Source: Clostridium sp. E02 (GTDB lineage: Bacteria; Bacillota; Clostridia; Lachnospirales; Lachnospiraceae). Taken from it: a stretch of 64,000 bases of DNA. The DNA lies in NCBI RefSeq assembly GCF_003833015.1, contig NZ_RJLQ01000011.1, forward strand, positions 1 to 64,000, given 5' to 3'. Position numbers and translations under genes: made by a program. This document shows, piece by piece, positions 17,030 to 24,501 of this stretch. Position 1 is the first letter of the stretch. Each line of letters begins with the position of its first letter. The notes below the pieces were generated by a model. It made no database searches, had not been told where the DNA came from, and saw only the letters and a program-made list of their open reading frames with translations.

Positions 17030-17778
17030 CTATTTAGAAGCAGACTTTCAATTTTTCTAAGCATTTTTACTGTAAAAACTTCTCTCGGATATTCAAGAAC
17101 ATTTGAATTGATTTCTGTAATTAATCCTTTGGGACAAAAACCAAAATCAGAAGCTTTTAACATGGGAATATCAAATGCGCTGTCTCCAGCTGCTATAATC
17201 TTAGCGGCTGACAATTTCTTTTTCAATCTTAAGATACCTCTTCCTTTATTTAGCTCTTTTGGAAGTACATATACTTTTTCCCCGTTCTGAAAAATGTCAA
17301 CTTTATTCTCATCAAGTTTTAAACGTAATGTCTGAATCGTTTTTAGCGGTTCACTGGTTTTGGTAAAAACAAATAATTGTTCAATAAATCGTATCTCAAA
17401 ATACCGATTCTTATCTTGCTTCAGTATCTGGATGGATTTCTCGATTTCCGACTTTGCATGTTCTGCAAAATCTAATGATTCCTCATACCATTTAGAATCC
17501 TTTAAGCCATTATTTAGTAAAATCCCCCCGTTGCAAACCAATGCATATTTGGGATTAGCAATGCCCATTTGAATTCGATTATATTGCTCAATCGTTCTTG
17601 TTGTAGTTGGGACAAATATAATTTTTGATTGGATACGTTTTAGTATATCCATAGACTCAGTGGTCATAAAGGAAACTTCTCTATCCTGATAGATTTCTAC
17701 ACACTTTTTACTCATGCCAATATCGTGTTTGTAGGAATAAATTAAAGTATTATCTAAATCTGAATGAAACAATATCAT
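17014..17778 (-). CDS. HAD-superfamily (Cof/type IIB-like) phosphatase of the Ter module
   Basis: The 254-residue protein starts MILFHSDLDNTLI with the catalytic DxDxT (DLDNT). It has TTTRT in the second-motif region, a cap domain in the middle, and GDSAFDIPML as the acidic Mg2+ motif. HAD enzymes of this type remove phosphate from sugar phosphates or nucleotides. A HAD phosphatase is part of the predicted Ter biosynthetic module with the PRTases and the lyase. I chose the ATG at 17778 because AAAAGGAAG precedes it; a longer frame opens at 17820 without a ribosome site and would move DxDxT away from the N-terminus. It is on the opposite strand, like the lyase. Confidence 0.85.
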   Translation of the reverse strand: MILFHSDLDNTLIYSYKHDIGMSKKCVEIYQDREVSFMTTESMDILKRIQSKIIFVPTTTRTIEQYNRIQMGIANPKYALVCNGGILLNNGLKDSKWYEESLDFAEHAKSEIEKSIQILKQDKNRYFEIRFIEQLFVFTKTSEPLKTIQTLRLKLDENKVDIFQNGEKVYVLPKELNKGRGILRLKKKLSAAKIIAAGDSAFDIPMLKASDFGFCPKGLITEINSNVLEYPREVFTVKMLRKIESLLLNRNPDI

Positions 17779-17810
17779 AAGTAAACTTCCTTTTCTTTTA
17801 AGTTGGTGCC

Positions 17811-17839
17811 AGTATACCATACGTCTGCGCCTGCGTCTA
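17811..17839 (-). promoter_or_regulatory. Promoter of the HAD gene
   Basis: On the minus strand TAGACG (17839-17834) and TATACT (17816-17811) are 17 bases apart, with TGG making an extended -10. It lies about 35 bases before the ATG, divergent from the PspC operon promoter. Confidence 0.6.
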
Positions 17840-17889
17840 TGTCTAATATTCTAGATGTTACAACCTCCTGATCGATTTATTTTTTTTAA

Positions 17890-17926
17890 TAGATGTTGAC
17901 ATCTAATATTATATGACATATAATAT
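17890..17926 (+). promoter_or_regulatory. Consensus SigA promoter covered by PadR-type operators
   Basis: TTGACA (17896-17901), 17 bases, TATAAT (17919-17924): a perfect consensus. AGATGT/ACATCT arms (17891-17904) flank the -35. A 10-bp perfect palindrome, ATATTATATG and CATATAATAT around one A (17906-17926), covers the -10. ATGT and ACAT half-sites are the elements PadR regulators bind, and padR is the second gene of this operon. A further TAGATGT half-site is at 17852-17858. Autorepression is the likely logic. Confidence 0.75.
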
Positions 17927-17977
17927 AAGAGAACGAATAATATAGAATAAAATAAACAAAAAGAAAGGTGGCCAATC

Positions 17978-18226
17978 GTGAAACCAAAACGTTTGTACCG
18001 TTCAGTAAAAAACAAAATTCTTTGTGGCGTTTGTGGAGGCATAGGAGAGTATCTGGATGTTGATCCGGTTATGATAAGGCTGATCTGGATTCTTTTGATG
18101 GTTGCGAATGCCTGGAGGCATTTGTTTCATGTATTTACAGGATTTTCCCTCGTAGGCGGAAGTTTGATTCTGTACATTATGGCAGTTGTTATTATCCCGA
18201 AAAGACCCAATGAAGAGGAACATTAA
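17978..18226 (+). CDS. PspC-domain membrane protein (first copy)
   Basis: An 82-residue protein that begins KRLYRSVKNKILCGVCGGIGEYLDVDP, the PspC signature, then has two hydrophobic stretches ending in IMAVVIIPKRP. PspC proteins sit in the cytoplasmic membrane and take part in envelope-stress sensing and regulator control. The start is a GTG at 17978, set by AAAGGTGG 8 bases upstream. It opens a five-gene operon with PadR, HAAS, DUF4097 and a second PspC. Size is normal for Firmicute small PspC proteins. Confidence 0.9.
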   Translation: MKPKRLYRSVKNKILCGVCGGIGEYLDVDPVMIRLIWILLMVANAWRHLFHVFTGFSLVGGSLILYIMAVVIIPKRPNEEEH

Positions 18227-18261
18227 TGTAACTTCCAACGAATAAAGATAGGAGTGGACAT

Positions 18262-18582
18262 ATGGTTTTTAACACAGGAGCAGCATTATTGGATGCCATA
18301 GTCCTGGCAATTGTTTCAATCGATCAGGAAGGGACGTATGGCTATAAGATCACACAGGATGTACGAAAAGTGATCGAGGTATCAGAATCAACCTTATATC
18401 CTGTTTTACGCCGTCTCCAAAAGGAAGAATGTCTGGAAGTTTATGATAAGGCATTTGACGGAAGAAACCGCAGATATTATGAAATAACAGAAAAAGGGAG
18501 GGTTCAGTTAAATCTCTATAAAGGCGAATGGGCTGGCTATTCCCTAAAAATATCCCAAATTTTTGAGGAGGCACATATATGA
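18262..18582 (+). CDS. PadR-family transcriptional regulator
   Basis: A 106-residue winged-helix protein: LLDAIVLAIVSIDQEGTYGYKITQDV, then SESTLYPVLRRLQKEECL as the recognition helix and wing start, and RRYYEITEKGRVQL as the wing. It lacks the long C-terminal Vir_act_alpha domain, so it is a short PadR. PadR proteins repress by binding ATGT-N-ACAT-type operators; such sites cover the operon promoter at 17890-17926. The stop overlaps the next start by 4 bases, which is typical of PadR-HAAS pairs where the membrane protein modulates the regulator. Confidence 0.92.
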   Translation: MVFNTGAALLDAIVLAIVSIDQEGTYGYKITQDVRKVIEVSESTLYPVLRRLQKEECLEVYDKAFDGRNRRYYEITEKGRVQLNLYKGEWAGYSLKISQIFEEAHI

Positions 18583-19316
18583 GCAGGGAAGAGTTTATGA
18601 GAGAGTTGGAATATCTATTGTCTGATATTCCAGACGAGGAAAAGGTGGATGCCATTGAATATTACAAAGATTATCTGGAAGAAGCGGGACAGGAGAATGA
18701 AGATGCGGTTATAAAAGAATTTGGAAGTCCAGAACGGATTGCTGCCATGATACGGTCAAACATCACTGGAAGTCTGGTTGATGGAGGAGAGTTTACAGAC
18801 AACGGTTATCAGGATGAACGATTCCGTGATCCCAACTATCAGATGGCAAAGCGGTATGACTTACCAGAGATTTCAGAAATCGATGAAAAGAACGAACAAA
18901 GAGAGTCGTTTGATCAAACAGGTAAGGCAAATAATAATGGTAAAGCGATTAAAATTGTTGTTTGGATCATTCTCATTGTTGTGGCATCTCCCTTACTTAT
19001 GGGAATAGGAAGTGGCTTGGCAGGATTGCTGGTTGGACTTATTGGTGTCTTGATTGCGGTTGCAGTTGCAGTTGGTGCAATTACCTTAGCTTTATTTGCA
19101 GCAGCAGTAGCCGTAGCAGTGGTTGGAATTGCTTCCATGATTCTTCACCCTTTAAGTGGAATGTTGCTTTTGGGTTTGGGAATACTGTTTCTAGGTTTGG
19201 CTTTTGTATCCCTCGCGGTCAGTGGAGTCTTTTATGGAAAATTTATCCCTTTCCTGTTGCGTAGTAGTATCAACTCTATAAATAGTCTGCTGCATAAAAG
19301 GAGGGGGAATTCATGA
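18579..19316 (+). CDS. HAAS-domain (DUF1700) membrane protein
   Basis: A 245-residue protein. Residues 1-65 (REEFMRELEYLLSDIPDEEKVDAIEYYKDYLEEAG, split here for length) are the helical HAAS domain that accompanies PadR regulators. A polar linker follows. From about residue 125 there are several Gly/Ala/Val-rich membrane segments. HAAS proteins are thought to transmit a membrane signal to PadR. It overlaps padR by 4 bases and the DUF4097 gene by 4 bases, so the three are translationally coupled. Confidence 0.88.
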   Translation: MSREEFMRELEYLLSDIPDEEKVDAIEYYKDYLEEAGQENEDAVIKEFGSPERIAAMIRSNITGSLVDGGEFTDNGYQDERFRDPNYQMAKRYDLPEISEIDEKNEQRESFDQTGKANNNGKAIKIVVWIILIVVASPLLMGIGSGLAGLLVGLIGVLIAVAVAVGAITLALFAAAVAVAVVGIASMILHPLSGMLLLGLGILFLGLAFVSLAVSGVFYGKFIPFLLRSSINSINSLLHKRRGNS

Positions 19317-20209
19317 ATCGATTCATTAAAGTAAGCCTTATAATTGGAGGAATCTGCATCCTTACCGGTGGAATCATGGCAGTAATTGCTTCTACATTAG
19401 GGGGAAATCTATTTGAATTAGACCCCATTCTAGATATCAAGCAGGAAATTACGGAATTTACTGACAACGGAGTCTGGCATGGAGAAATTCCTGACTATTA
19501 TGATGAATTAGAATCCAATCACGTGAGGGAAGAGGATATGGATCTTATCTATTCTTCCCCAGATTTAAAAAGTATAGTAATTGAAAATCTAGCAGGAACT
19601 GTTTTATGGAAAGAGGTTTCCGGACAGAATGGGATTCAAATTTACAGTAACAAAGACAGTGAATACTGGGAACTGAAACAAAACGAACGAGAACTGGAAC
19701 TTACAGTAACGGGAAGCAAGAAAAAACACAAGAATAATGATCTGGTTGTAACCATTCAAGTGCCAGAGGATTACAGGCTTTCCAAAGTGGATTTGATGGT
19801 ATCCCGTAGAAGGGGTGGGGATAAAATTAATAATTCATCTCCATTAATTTTAGCAAGAACCATTTCTGCAGATGAGTTGAATTTGGATGTCAAAGTTGGA
19901 GCGGTCAAGCTGGAGGATGCAGATACCAATTCCCTTTCCATAGAAACAAGTGTGGGTGCCGTTGAATTTACTGGGAATGTTTCAAAGGAAGTCACCGCTG
20001 AATGCAAAGTAGGAGCCATCAAACTTAATCTTAACGGGGATAAAGATGATTTTAATTATGAGGTTGAGAGTAAAGTGGGAGCCATTCGTATAGAAGATGA
20101 AAACTATGCTGGGCTGGTAAGCAAAGCACGTCTTAATAATGGGGCTCATAAGGAAATGGATTTAGAATGTAACACGGGTGCCATTGAAGTGAATTTTAAT
20201 CATGAATGA
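19313..20209 (+). CDS. DUF4097-family protein with one N-terminal membrane anchor
   Basis: A 298-residue protein with a hydrophobic segment at about residues 7-28 (VSLIIGGICILTGGIMAVIA), then a spacer, then an extracellular beta-rich part. From about residue 165 to the end there are repeats with a VGAVKLED / VGAVEFTG / VGAIKLNL / VGAIRIED / TGAIEVNF core, one every 20-27 residues. This matches the solenoid-like DUF4097 repeat. Function is unknown; in such operons it is regarded as an envelope-stress effector or sensor. It overlaps the HAAS gene by 4 bases. A second PspC follows. Confidence 0.85.
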   Translation: MNRFIKVSLIIGGICILTGGIMAVIASTLGGNLFELDPILDIKQEITEFTDNGVWHGEIPDYYDELESNHVREEDMDLIYSSPDLKSIVIENLAGTVLWKEVSGQNGIQIYSNKDSEYWELKQNERELELTVTGSKKKHKNNDLVVTIQVPEDYRLSKVDLMVSRRRGGDKINNSSPLILARTISADELNLDVKVGAVKLEDADTNSLSIETSVGAVEFTGNVSKEVTAECKVGAIKLNLNGDKDDFNYEVESKVGAIRIEDENYAGLVSKARLNNGAHKEMDLECNTGAIEVNFNHE

Positions 20210-20229
20210 ATAAGAGAGGAGAATTACAC

Positions 20230-20412
20230 ATGGAAAAGAAATTGTATCGGTCTGATTCCGACAAAATGTTATGTGGAGTTTGTGGAGGAATAGGAGAATA
20301 TTTTGATTTGGATCCAACTTTAATTCGGTTGATATGGGCTGTTTTGGGTTGTACTGGTTCTGGGATTATTGCTTATATCATTGCGGCAGTTATTATTCCA
20401 AGAAAACTATAA
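20230..20412 (+). CDS. PspC-domain membrane protein (second copy)
   Basis: A 60-residue minimal PspC: KKLYRSDSDKMLCGVCGGIGEYFDLDPTLIRLIW, then one hydrophobic hairpin ending in VIIPRKL. It is shorter than the first copy by the central loop. The ATG at 20230 follows AGAGGAG at good spacing. An ATG at 20206 overlaps the previous stop but has no ribosome site and adds a non-PspC leader. It closes the operon before a terminator. Confidence 0.9.
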   Translation: MEKKLYRSDSDKMLCGVCGGIGEYFDLDPTLIRLIWAVLGCTGSGIIAYIIAAVIIPRKL

Positions 20413-20430
20413 ACAGAAAATTTATAAAAG

Positions 20431-20465
20431 AAAAGCGAGGCAGGTGACCCTGTCTCTTTTTTTAC
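20431..20465 (+). terminator. Terminator of the PspC-PadR operon
   Basis: GAGGCAGG and CCTGTCTC pair around a short loop (one G-U), preceded by AAAAGC and followed by seven Ts. Confidence 0.8.
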
Positions 20466-20477
20466 TGGAATAATTAC

Positions 20478-20505
20478 GTTTAATATTGGTTTGAACGGGT
20501 ATACT
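20478..20505 (+). promoter_or_regulatory. Possible forespore (SigF/SigG-type) promoter
   Basis: GTTTA (20478-20482), then 14 bases, then GGGTATACT (20497-20505), which fits the GGnnAnAnT -10 of SigF-type promoters. The spacer is one base short and the -35 has one mismatch. A forespore promoter is expected before a small acid-soluble spore protein gene, which raises the likelihood. Confidence 0.3.
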
Positions 20506-20537
20506 CTTTTTAGATTTAGAAAAGGAGATGTAGATGT

Positions 20538-20759
20538 ATGCCAAAAGGAAAGAAAAAGGAACCCTTTGATCCTCAAAACATGAAACCGGAAGATGTGCTT
20601 AAGTTTGAGATCGCTACAGAGCTGGGGCTTGACGATAAAGTGGTAAGCGGCGGCTGGCGAAGTCTGACGGCCAAAGAAAGTGGAAGAATTGGAGGACTGA
20701 TTACCAAAAGAAAACGAGAACTGAAAAAAGAAGCATTGGAAAAACAGGAAGAGGCATAG
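20538..20759 (+). CDS. Alpha/beta-type small acid-soluble spore protein (Ssp4-like)
   Basis: A 73-residue protein. LKFEIATELGLDD (25-37) and GRIGGLITKRKR are the two conserved blocks of alpha/beta-type SASPs: the EIA..LG block holds the germination protease site, and the GG..TK block contacts DNA. A Lys-rich N-terminus and a SLTAKESGRIGG variant place it nearer the clostridial minor SASP (Ssp4-like) than the major ones. These proteins coat spore DNA and protect it. GAGATG precedes the ATG. It shows that the organism is an endospore former. Confidence 0.8.
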   Translation: MPKGKKKEPFDPQNMKPEDVLKFEIATELGLDDKVVSGGWRSLTAKESGRIGGLITKRKRELKKEALEKQEEA

Positions 20760-20779
20760 GAAAACAAACATAAAATTCC

Positions 20780-20808
20780 TTGCGCCATACGTGAAAATCT
20801 TTTATAAT
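20780..20808 (+). promoter_or_regulatory. Promoter of the first cobalamin operon
   Basis: TTGCGC (20780-20785), 17 bases, TATAAT (20803-20808). The start point near 20815 leaves a leader of only about 15 bases before cbiD, with no room for a cobalamin riboswitch. Confidence 0.7.
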
Positions 20809-20829
20809 GTACATCAAAGAGGATGAAAA

Positions 20830-22005
20830 ATGGCGAAATATGAATTAAAGAGCGGATTTACAACCGGAACCTGTGCCGCTGTTGCTGCAAAAGCAGCAAC
20901 AGCCATGCTATTAACTGGAAAAATATTAGAACATATGAATCTTGTGACGCCAAAAGGGACGGAAGCTGATCTGCCCCTTTTTCATGTTGTAAGGAAACAG
21001 CATCAGGTTTCATGTGGGGTAATAAAAGATGCAGGCGACGACCCGGATGTGACGCATCAAGCCTATGTTTTTGCATCCGTAGAATACTTTGAAGACAGGG
21101 AACAAGCATCGGATCCCTCCTATTGTTATCGAGGAGAGGAAGAGTACGAATCCCCCATTTATTTAACTGGGGGGGAAGGAATTGGCTGGGTGACAAGGCC
21201 AGGCCTTTCCTGTCCAGTTGGGTATCCTGCCATTAATCCGGTTCCGAGGAGAATGATTTTTGAAGAAGTTTGGAAAATCAGACAAAATTCGGGATACGAT
21301 GGAGCATTAAAGATTCGTATCTGGATGCCAGAAGGAAAAAGACTGGCAGAAAAAACTTTTAATTCCAAACTAGGAATCCAAGGAGGACTCTCAATTCTTG
21401 GAACCACAGGGATCGTAAAGCCTATGAGTGAAGATGCGCTCATTGCCACGATTAAATTGGAATTACATATGAAAGCGGTTTCGGGTTCCAAACATGTCAT
21501 ATTGACACCGGGAAATTATGGGGAGGCTTTTATCAGGGAGAGCCTTCATCTATCGCTTCTAGATGGTGTGACGGTTAGCAATTTCATTAAAACATCATGT
21601 GCCATAGCAGGAGAAGAAGGATTTGATCAGATTCTTTTTGTCGGTCACATTGGAAAATTAATCAAAGTTGCAGGTGGCGTGGAGAATACTCACTCAAAAT
21701 ATGGAGATCGCCGTATGGAAATATTATGGGATTGTGCCGTGTCTTATATAGAGGAAAAAGAAAAAGAGCGGATTCTGAAAGCAAACACCATGGATGAAGC
21801 CGCCCAAATCTTAACAGAGCTTGAGATTTTAGAGCCGGTTATGGCAGATGTTGTTGTAAGGATACAATCCTATATCCGTGCATGGACAAGCAATATATCG
21901 GTGGAAGTAGTGACTTTTTCCAAGGTATTTGGTATTCTTGGGATGACAACTGGAGCCAGAAATCTCATTGACCATGGGTTTGTGTCAATAAAACAAAAGA
22001 AATAA
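20830..22005 (+). CDS. cbiD: Cobalt-precorrin-5B C1-methyltransferase CbiD
   Basis: A 391-residue protein with the CbiD N-terminal signature ELKSGFTTGTCAAVAAKAAT and HVILTPGNYGEAF in the middle. CbiD methylates C1 in the anaerobic cobalamin pathway, after ring contraction by CbiH and deacylation by CbiG. First gene of a ten-gene operon. The ATG follows AGAGGATG and the next gene starts 14 bases after the stop. Length is usual for the family (about 360-390). Confidence 0.95.
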   Translation: MAKYELKSGFTTGTCAAVAAKAATAMLLTGKILEHMNLVTPKGTEADLPLFHVVRKQHQVSCGVIKDAGDDPDVTHQAYVFASVEYFEDREQASDPSYCYRGEEEYESPIYLTGGEGIGWVTRPGLSCPVGYPAINPVPRRMIFEEVWKIRQNSGYDGALKIRIWMPEGKRLAEKTFNSKLGIQGGLSILGTTGIVKPMSEDALIATIKLELHMKAVSGSKHVILTPGNYGEAFIRESLHLSLLDGVTVSNFIKTSCAIAGEEGFDQILFVGHIGKLIKVAGGVENTHSKYGDRRMEILWDCAVSYIEEKEKERILKANTMDEAAQILTELEILEPVMADVVVRIQSYIRAWTSNISVEVVTFSKVFGILGMTTGARNLIDHGFVSIKQKK

Positions 22006-22019
22006 CAGGAGGATAAAAC

Positions 22020-22697
22020 ATGGCTGGAATCATGTATGGAATTGGAGTAGGGCCAGGAGATCCTGAACTTATGACGATAAAAGCAGCAAAGAGGATCAGG
22101 CAGGTCGATGTAATTGCCATTCCTCATACCGATAAAAATCTGTGTACCGCATATCAGATTGCCAAAGAGGCAGTGCCGGAAATAGAAGAAAAAGAGATAC
22201 TCTCAATTCCCATGCCCATGACAAAAGATAAAAAGATATTAAAAGAAAGTCATGAATCAGCGGCAAAGGAGTTGATGAGCCAGCTTCGTGAGGGAAAAGA
22301 CGTTGGGTTTATTACTCTTGGAGATGTAAGCATTTACTCAACGTTTAGCTATATAATAGAACCACTGCAAAAAAATGGATTTCCCATTCAATTTGTAAGT
22401 GGTATCCCATCTTTTTGTGCGACTGCAGCAAGACTTTCCACTCCGCTTGTTTCAGGAGCAGAGCAGCTTCATATTATACCGGCCTCCTATCAGGTAGAAG
22501 ATGCACTTAAATTACCGGGAGTAAAGGTTTTGATGAAAGCGGGAAGGCAGATGGAAGCAGTGAAAAAATTGATCCATAAGAATGGATTAGAAGCCACGAT
22601 GATAGAAAACTGTGGAATGCAAAATGAGCGGATCTATCATTCGCTTCGTGAGATTCCAGAAGATGCGGGTTATTATTCATTGTTGATTGTGAGGTAA
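22020..22697 (+). CDS. cbiL: Cobalt-factor II / precorrin-2 C20-methyltransferase CbiL
   Basis: A 225-residue SAM-dependent tetrapyrrole methylase. GIGVGPGDPELMTIKA (about 8-23) is the first SAM loop, and LGDVSIYSTFSYI is the second signature. It adds the C20 methyl group, the first dedicated step after cobalt insertion. AGGAGG precedes the start. cbiF begins 2 bases after the stop. Confidence 0.94.
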   Translation: MAGIMYGIGVGPGDPELMTIKAAKRIRQVDVIAIPHTDKNLCTAYQIAKEAVPEIEEKEILSIPMPMTKDKKILKESHESAAKELMSQLREGKDVGFITLGDVSIYSTFSYIIEPLQKNGFPIQFVSGIPSFCATAARLSTPLVSGAEQLHIIPASYQVEDALKLPGVKVLMKAGRQMEAVKKLIHKNGLEATMIENCGMQNERIYHSLREIPEDAGYYSLLIVR

Positions 22698-22699
22698 AT

Positions 22700-23455
22700 A
22701 TGGTACATATTGTAGGAGCGGGTCCGGGAGCACCGGATTTGATAACAGTAAGAGGAAAAGAATTAATTGAACAGGCAGATGTGATTATCTATGCCGGTTC
22801 CCTGGTAAATCCGGAGTTGCTAACGTATAACAAGAAGGAATGTCTGATTTACAATAGCGCAAAAATGACATTAGAAGAAGTAATTGCTGTGATTGAGACG
22901 GCAGAAAAGGAAGATAAAATTACAGTAAGGCTGCATACTGGAGATCCAAGTATTTACGGCGCTATCAGAGAGCAGATGGATGAGATGGATCAAAAAGGCA
23001 TTGCCTATGAGGTTTGTCCTGGGGTTAGTTCCTTTTGTGGAGCGGCATCCGCACTTAAAATGGAATACACCCTTCCAAACGTAACACAAAGTGTTATCAT
23101 AACTCGAATGGCAGGTAGAACTCCCGTTCCCCAAAGGGAATCCATTGCTTCCTTTGCGTCTCATGGTGCGACTATGGTGATATTTTTAAGTACTGGGATG
23201 CTCAAAGAATTGTCAGAAGAACTCATTCTTGGAGGGTATCAGAAAGAAACCCCTGCAGCCATTGTATACAAAGCAACTTGGAAAGAAGAAAAGACAATCC
23301 TTTGTACGGTGAATACCTTAAAGGATCGTGCAGAACAGGAGCAGATTCAGAAAACAGCTCTTATTTTAGTGGGCAATGCAGTCGCACAAAAACAGTATGA
23401 TCGTTCGTTGCTTTATGATCCCGGATTTACCACTGAGTTTAGAAAGGGGATTTAA
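22700..23455 (+). CDS. cbiF: Cobalt-precorrin-4 C11-methyltransferase CbiF
   Basis: A 251-residue tetrapyrrole methylase with IVGAGPGAPDLITVRG near the start and LHTGDPSIYGAIREQM at about residue 77, then CPGVSSFCGAASAL. The YAGSLVNPELL segment is typical for CbiF/CobM. It methylates C11. Next gene cbiG starts 5 bases after the stop. Confidence 0.95.
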   Translation: MVHIVGAGPGAPDLITVRGKELIEQADVIIYAGSLVNPELLTYNKKECLIYNSAKMTLEEVIAVIETAEKEDKITVRLHTGDPSIYGAIREQMDEMDQKGIAYEVCPGVSSFCGAASALKMEYTLPNVTQSVIITRMAGRTPVPQRESIASFASHGATMVIFLSTGMLKELSEELILGGYQKETPAAIVYKATWKEEKTILCTVNTLKDRAEQEQIQKTALILVGNAVAQKQYDRSLLYDPGFTTEFRKGI

Positions 23456-23460
23456 AAATC

Positions 23461-24501
23461 ATGAAACTCTCCATTGTCTGCTTTACAAAAGCAGGAGCAA
23501 AAGTATGCAACCTACTTTTAAAGGGGCTTTCTGCAAAGGGGCATGTATGTCAGGGGTATGGTAAATATGGGGATGGACTTTTACCAGTGTTGCCATCGTT
23601 ACAGGATTTTACCAGGGACCAGTTTGCTCGGGTAGACGGTATGATTTTTATTGGAGCTACGGGAATTGCAGTTCGATCAATTGCTCCTTTTTTAAAGGGG
23701 AAAACAGAAGATCCGGCAGTTGTTGTAATGGATGATAAGGGCATTTTTTCTATCTCTCTGCTGTCTGGGCATATGGGTGGTGCAAATGAATTGGCGAAAC
23801 AGGCTGCCACGATAACGGGGGGACAGCCTGTTATTACGACAGCTACAGATCTCCATGGGCAATTTGCAGTGGATTTGTTTGCCAAAGAACAGGGATTGAT
23901 TCTTTTGAATGTCAGGAAAGTGAAACTTGTCTCCTCTGCCGTACTTCATGGAACGCCTGTTGGTTTTTTTAGTGATTTCCCAATCGAAGGAGATCTTCCA
24001 GAAGGACTTTATCGGAACTGTTTGTCTCAGGTAAACATCTGGATCAGTATAAGGAAATGGGATAAAGAAGAGAAAAGAGGAAACTATCTAAAACTGATTC
24101 CTCCGATTTTGGTTCTTGGGATTGGTTGCCGCAAAGGGGTAACAACCGATGCGATCGAAGGTGTGGTGGATCAGGTACTAGATGAATGGAATCTCACAGG
24201 AGAAAGTCTGGTGTCTTGCGCTAGTATTGATTTGAAAAAAGAAGAACCAGGAATTTGTGAATTTGCAAAAAGAAGAAACCTCCCCTTCTTCACCTATCCG
24301 GCAGATGTATTGGCTGAGACAAAAGGAGAGTTTACTGCTTCGCCATTTGTTAAAAGGGTGACGGGAGTGGATAATGTCTGTGAACGGGCAGCGCTTACCT
24401 GCGTAAGAGAATCAGGAGGTGGCAGTCTCCTCGTAAAAAAACAGGCTGGAAAAGGCATAACGGTAGCGTTAGCTGTCCGGGATTGGAAGGTGATTGTATG
24501 A
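23461..24501 (+). CDS. cbiG: Cobalt-precorrin-5A hydrolase CbiG
   Basis: A 346-residue protein with the three CbiG parts: an N-terminal domain (IFIGATGIAVRSIAPFLKGKTEDPAV, then SLLSGHMGGANELA), a middle domain, and a C-terminal domain starting near ILVLGIGCRKGVTTDAIEG. It opens the delta-lactone and releases acetaldehyde, a step special to the anaerobic pathway. The end overlaps the cbiH frame by 19 bases, so coupling is likely. Confidence 0.94.
   Translation: MKLSIVCFTKAGAKVCNLLLKGLSAKGHVCQGYGKYGDGLLPVLPSLQDFTRDQFARVDGMIFIGATGIAVRSIAPFLKGKTEDPAVVVMDDKGIFSISLLSGHMGGANELAKQAATITGGQPVITTATDLHGQFAVDLFAKEQGLILLNVRKVKLVSSAVLHGTPVGFFSDFPIEGDLPEGLYRNCLSQVNIWISIRKWDKEEKRGNYLKLIPPILVLGIGCRKGVTTDAIEGVVDQVLDEWNLTGESLVSCASIDLKKEEPGICEFAKRRNLPFFTYPADVLAETKGEFTASPFVKRVTGVDNVCERAALTCVRESGGGSLLVKKQAGKGITVALAVRDWKVIV

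Noticed and set aside
20760-20829. Cobalamin riboswitch before cbiD
   Set aside because: Only about 15 bases lie between the predicted transcription start and the gene; no B12-box-like sequence seen.
23376-23564. Small plus-strand frame across the cbiF-cbiG junction
   Set aside because: It is out of frame with two well-supported genes and has no start signals.
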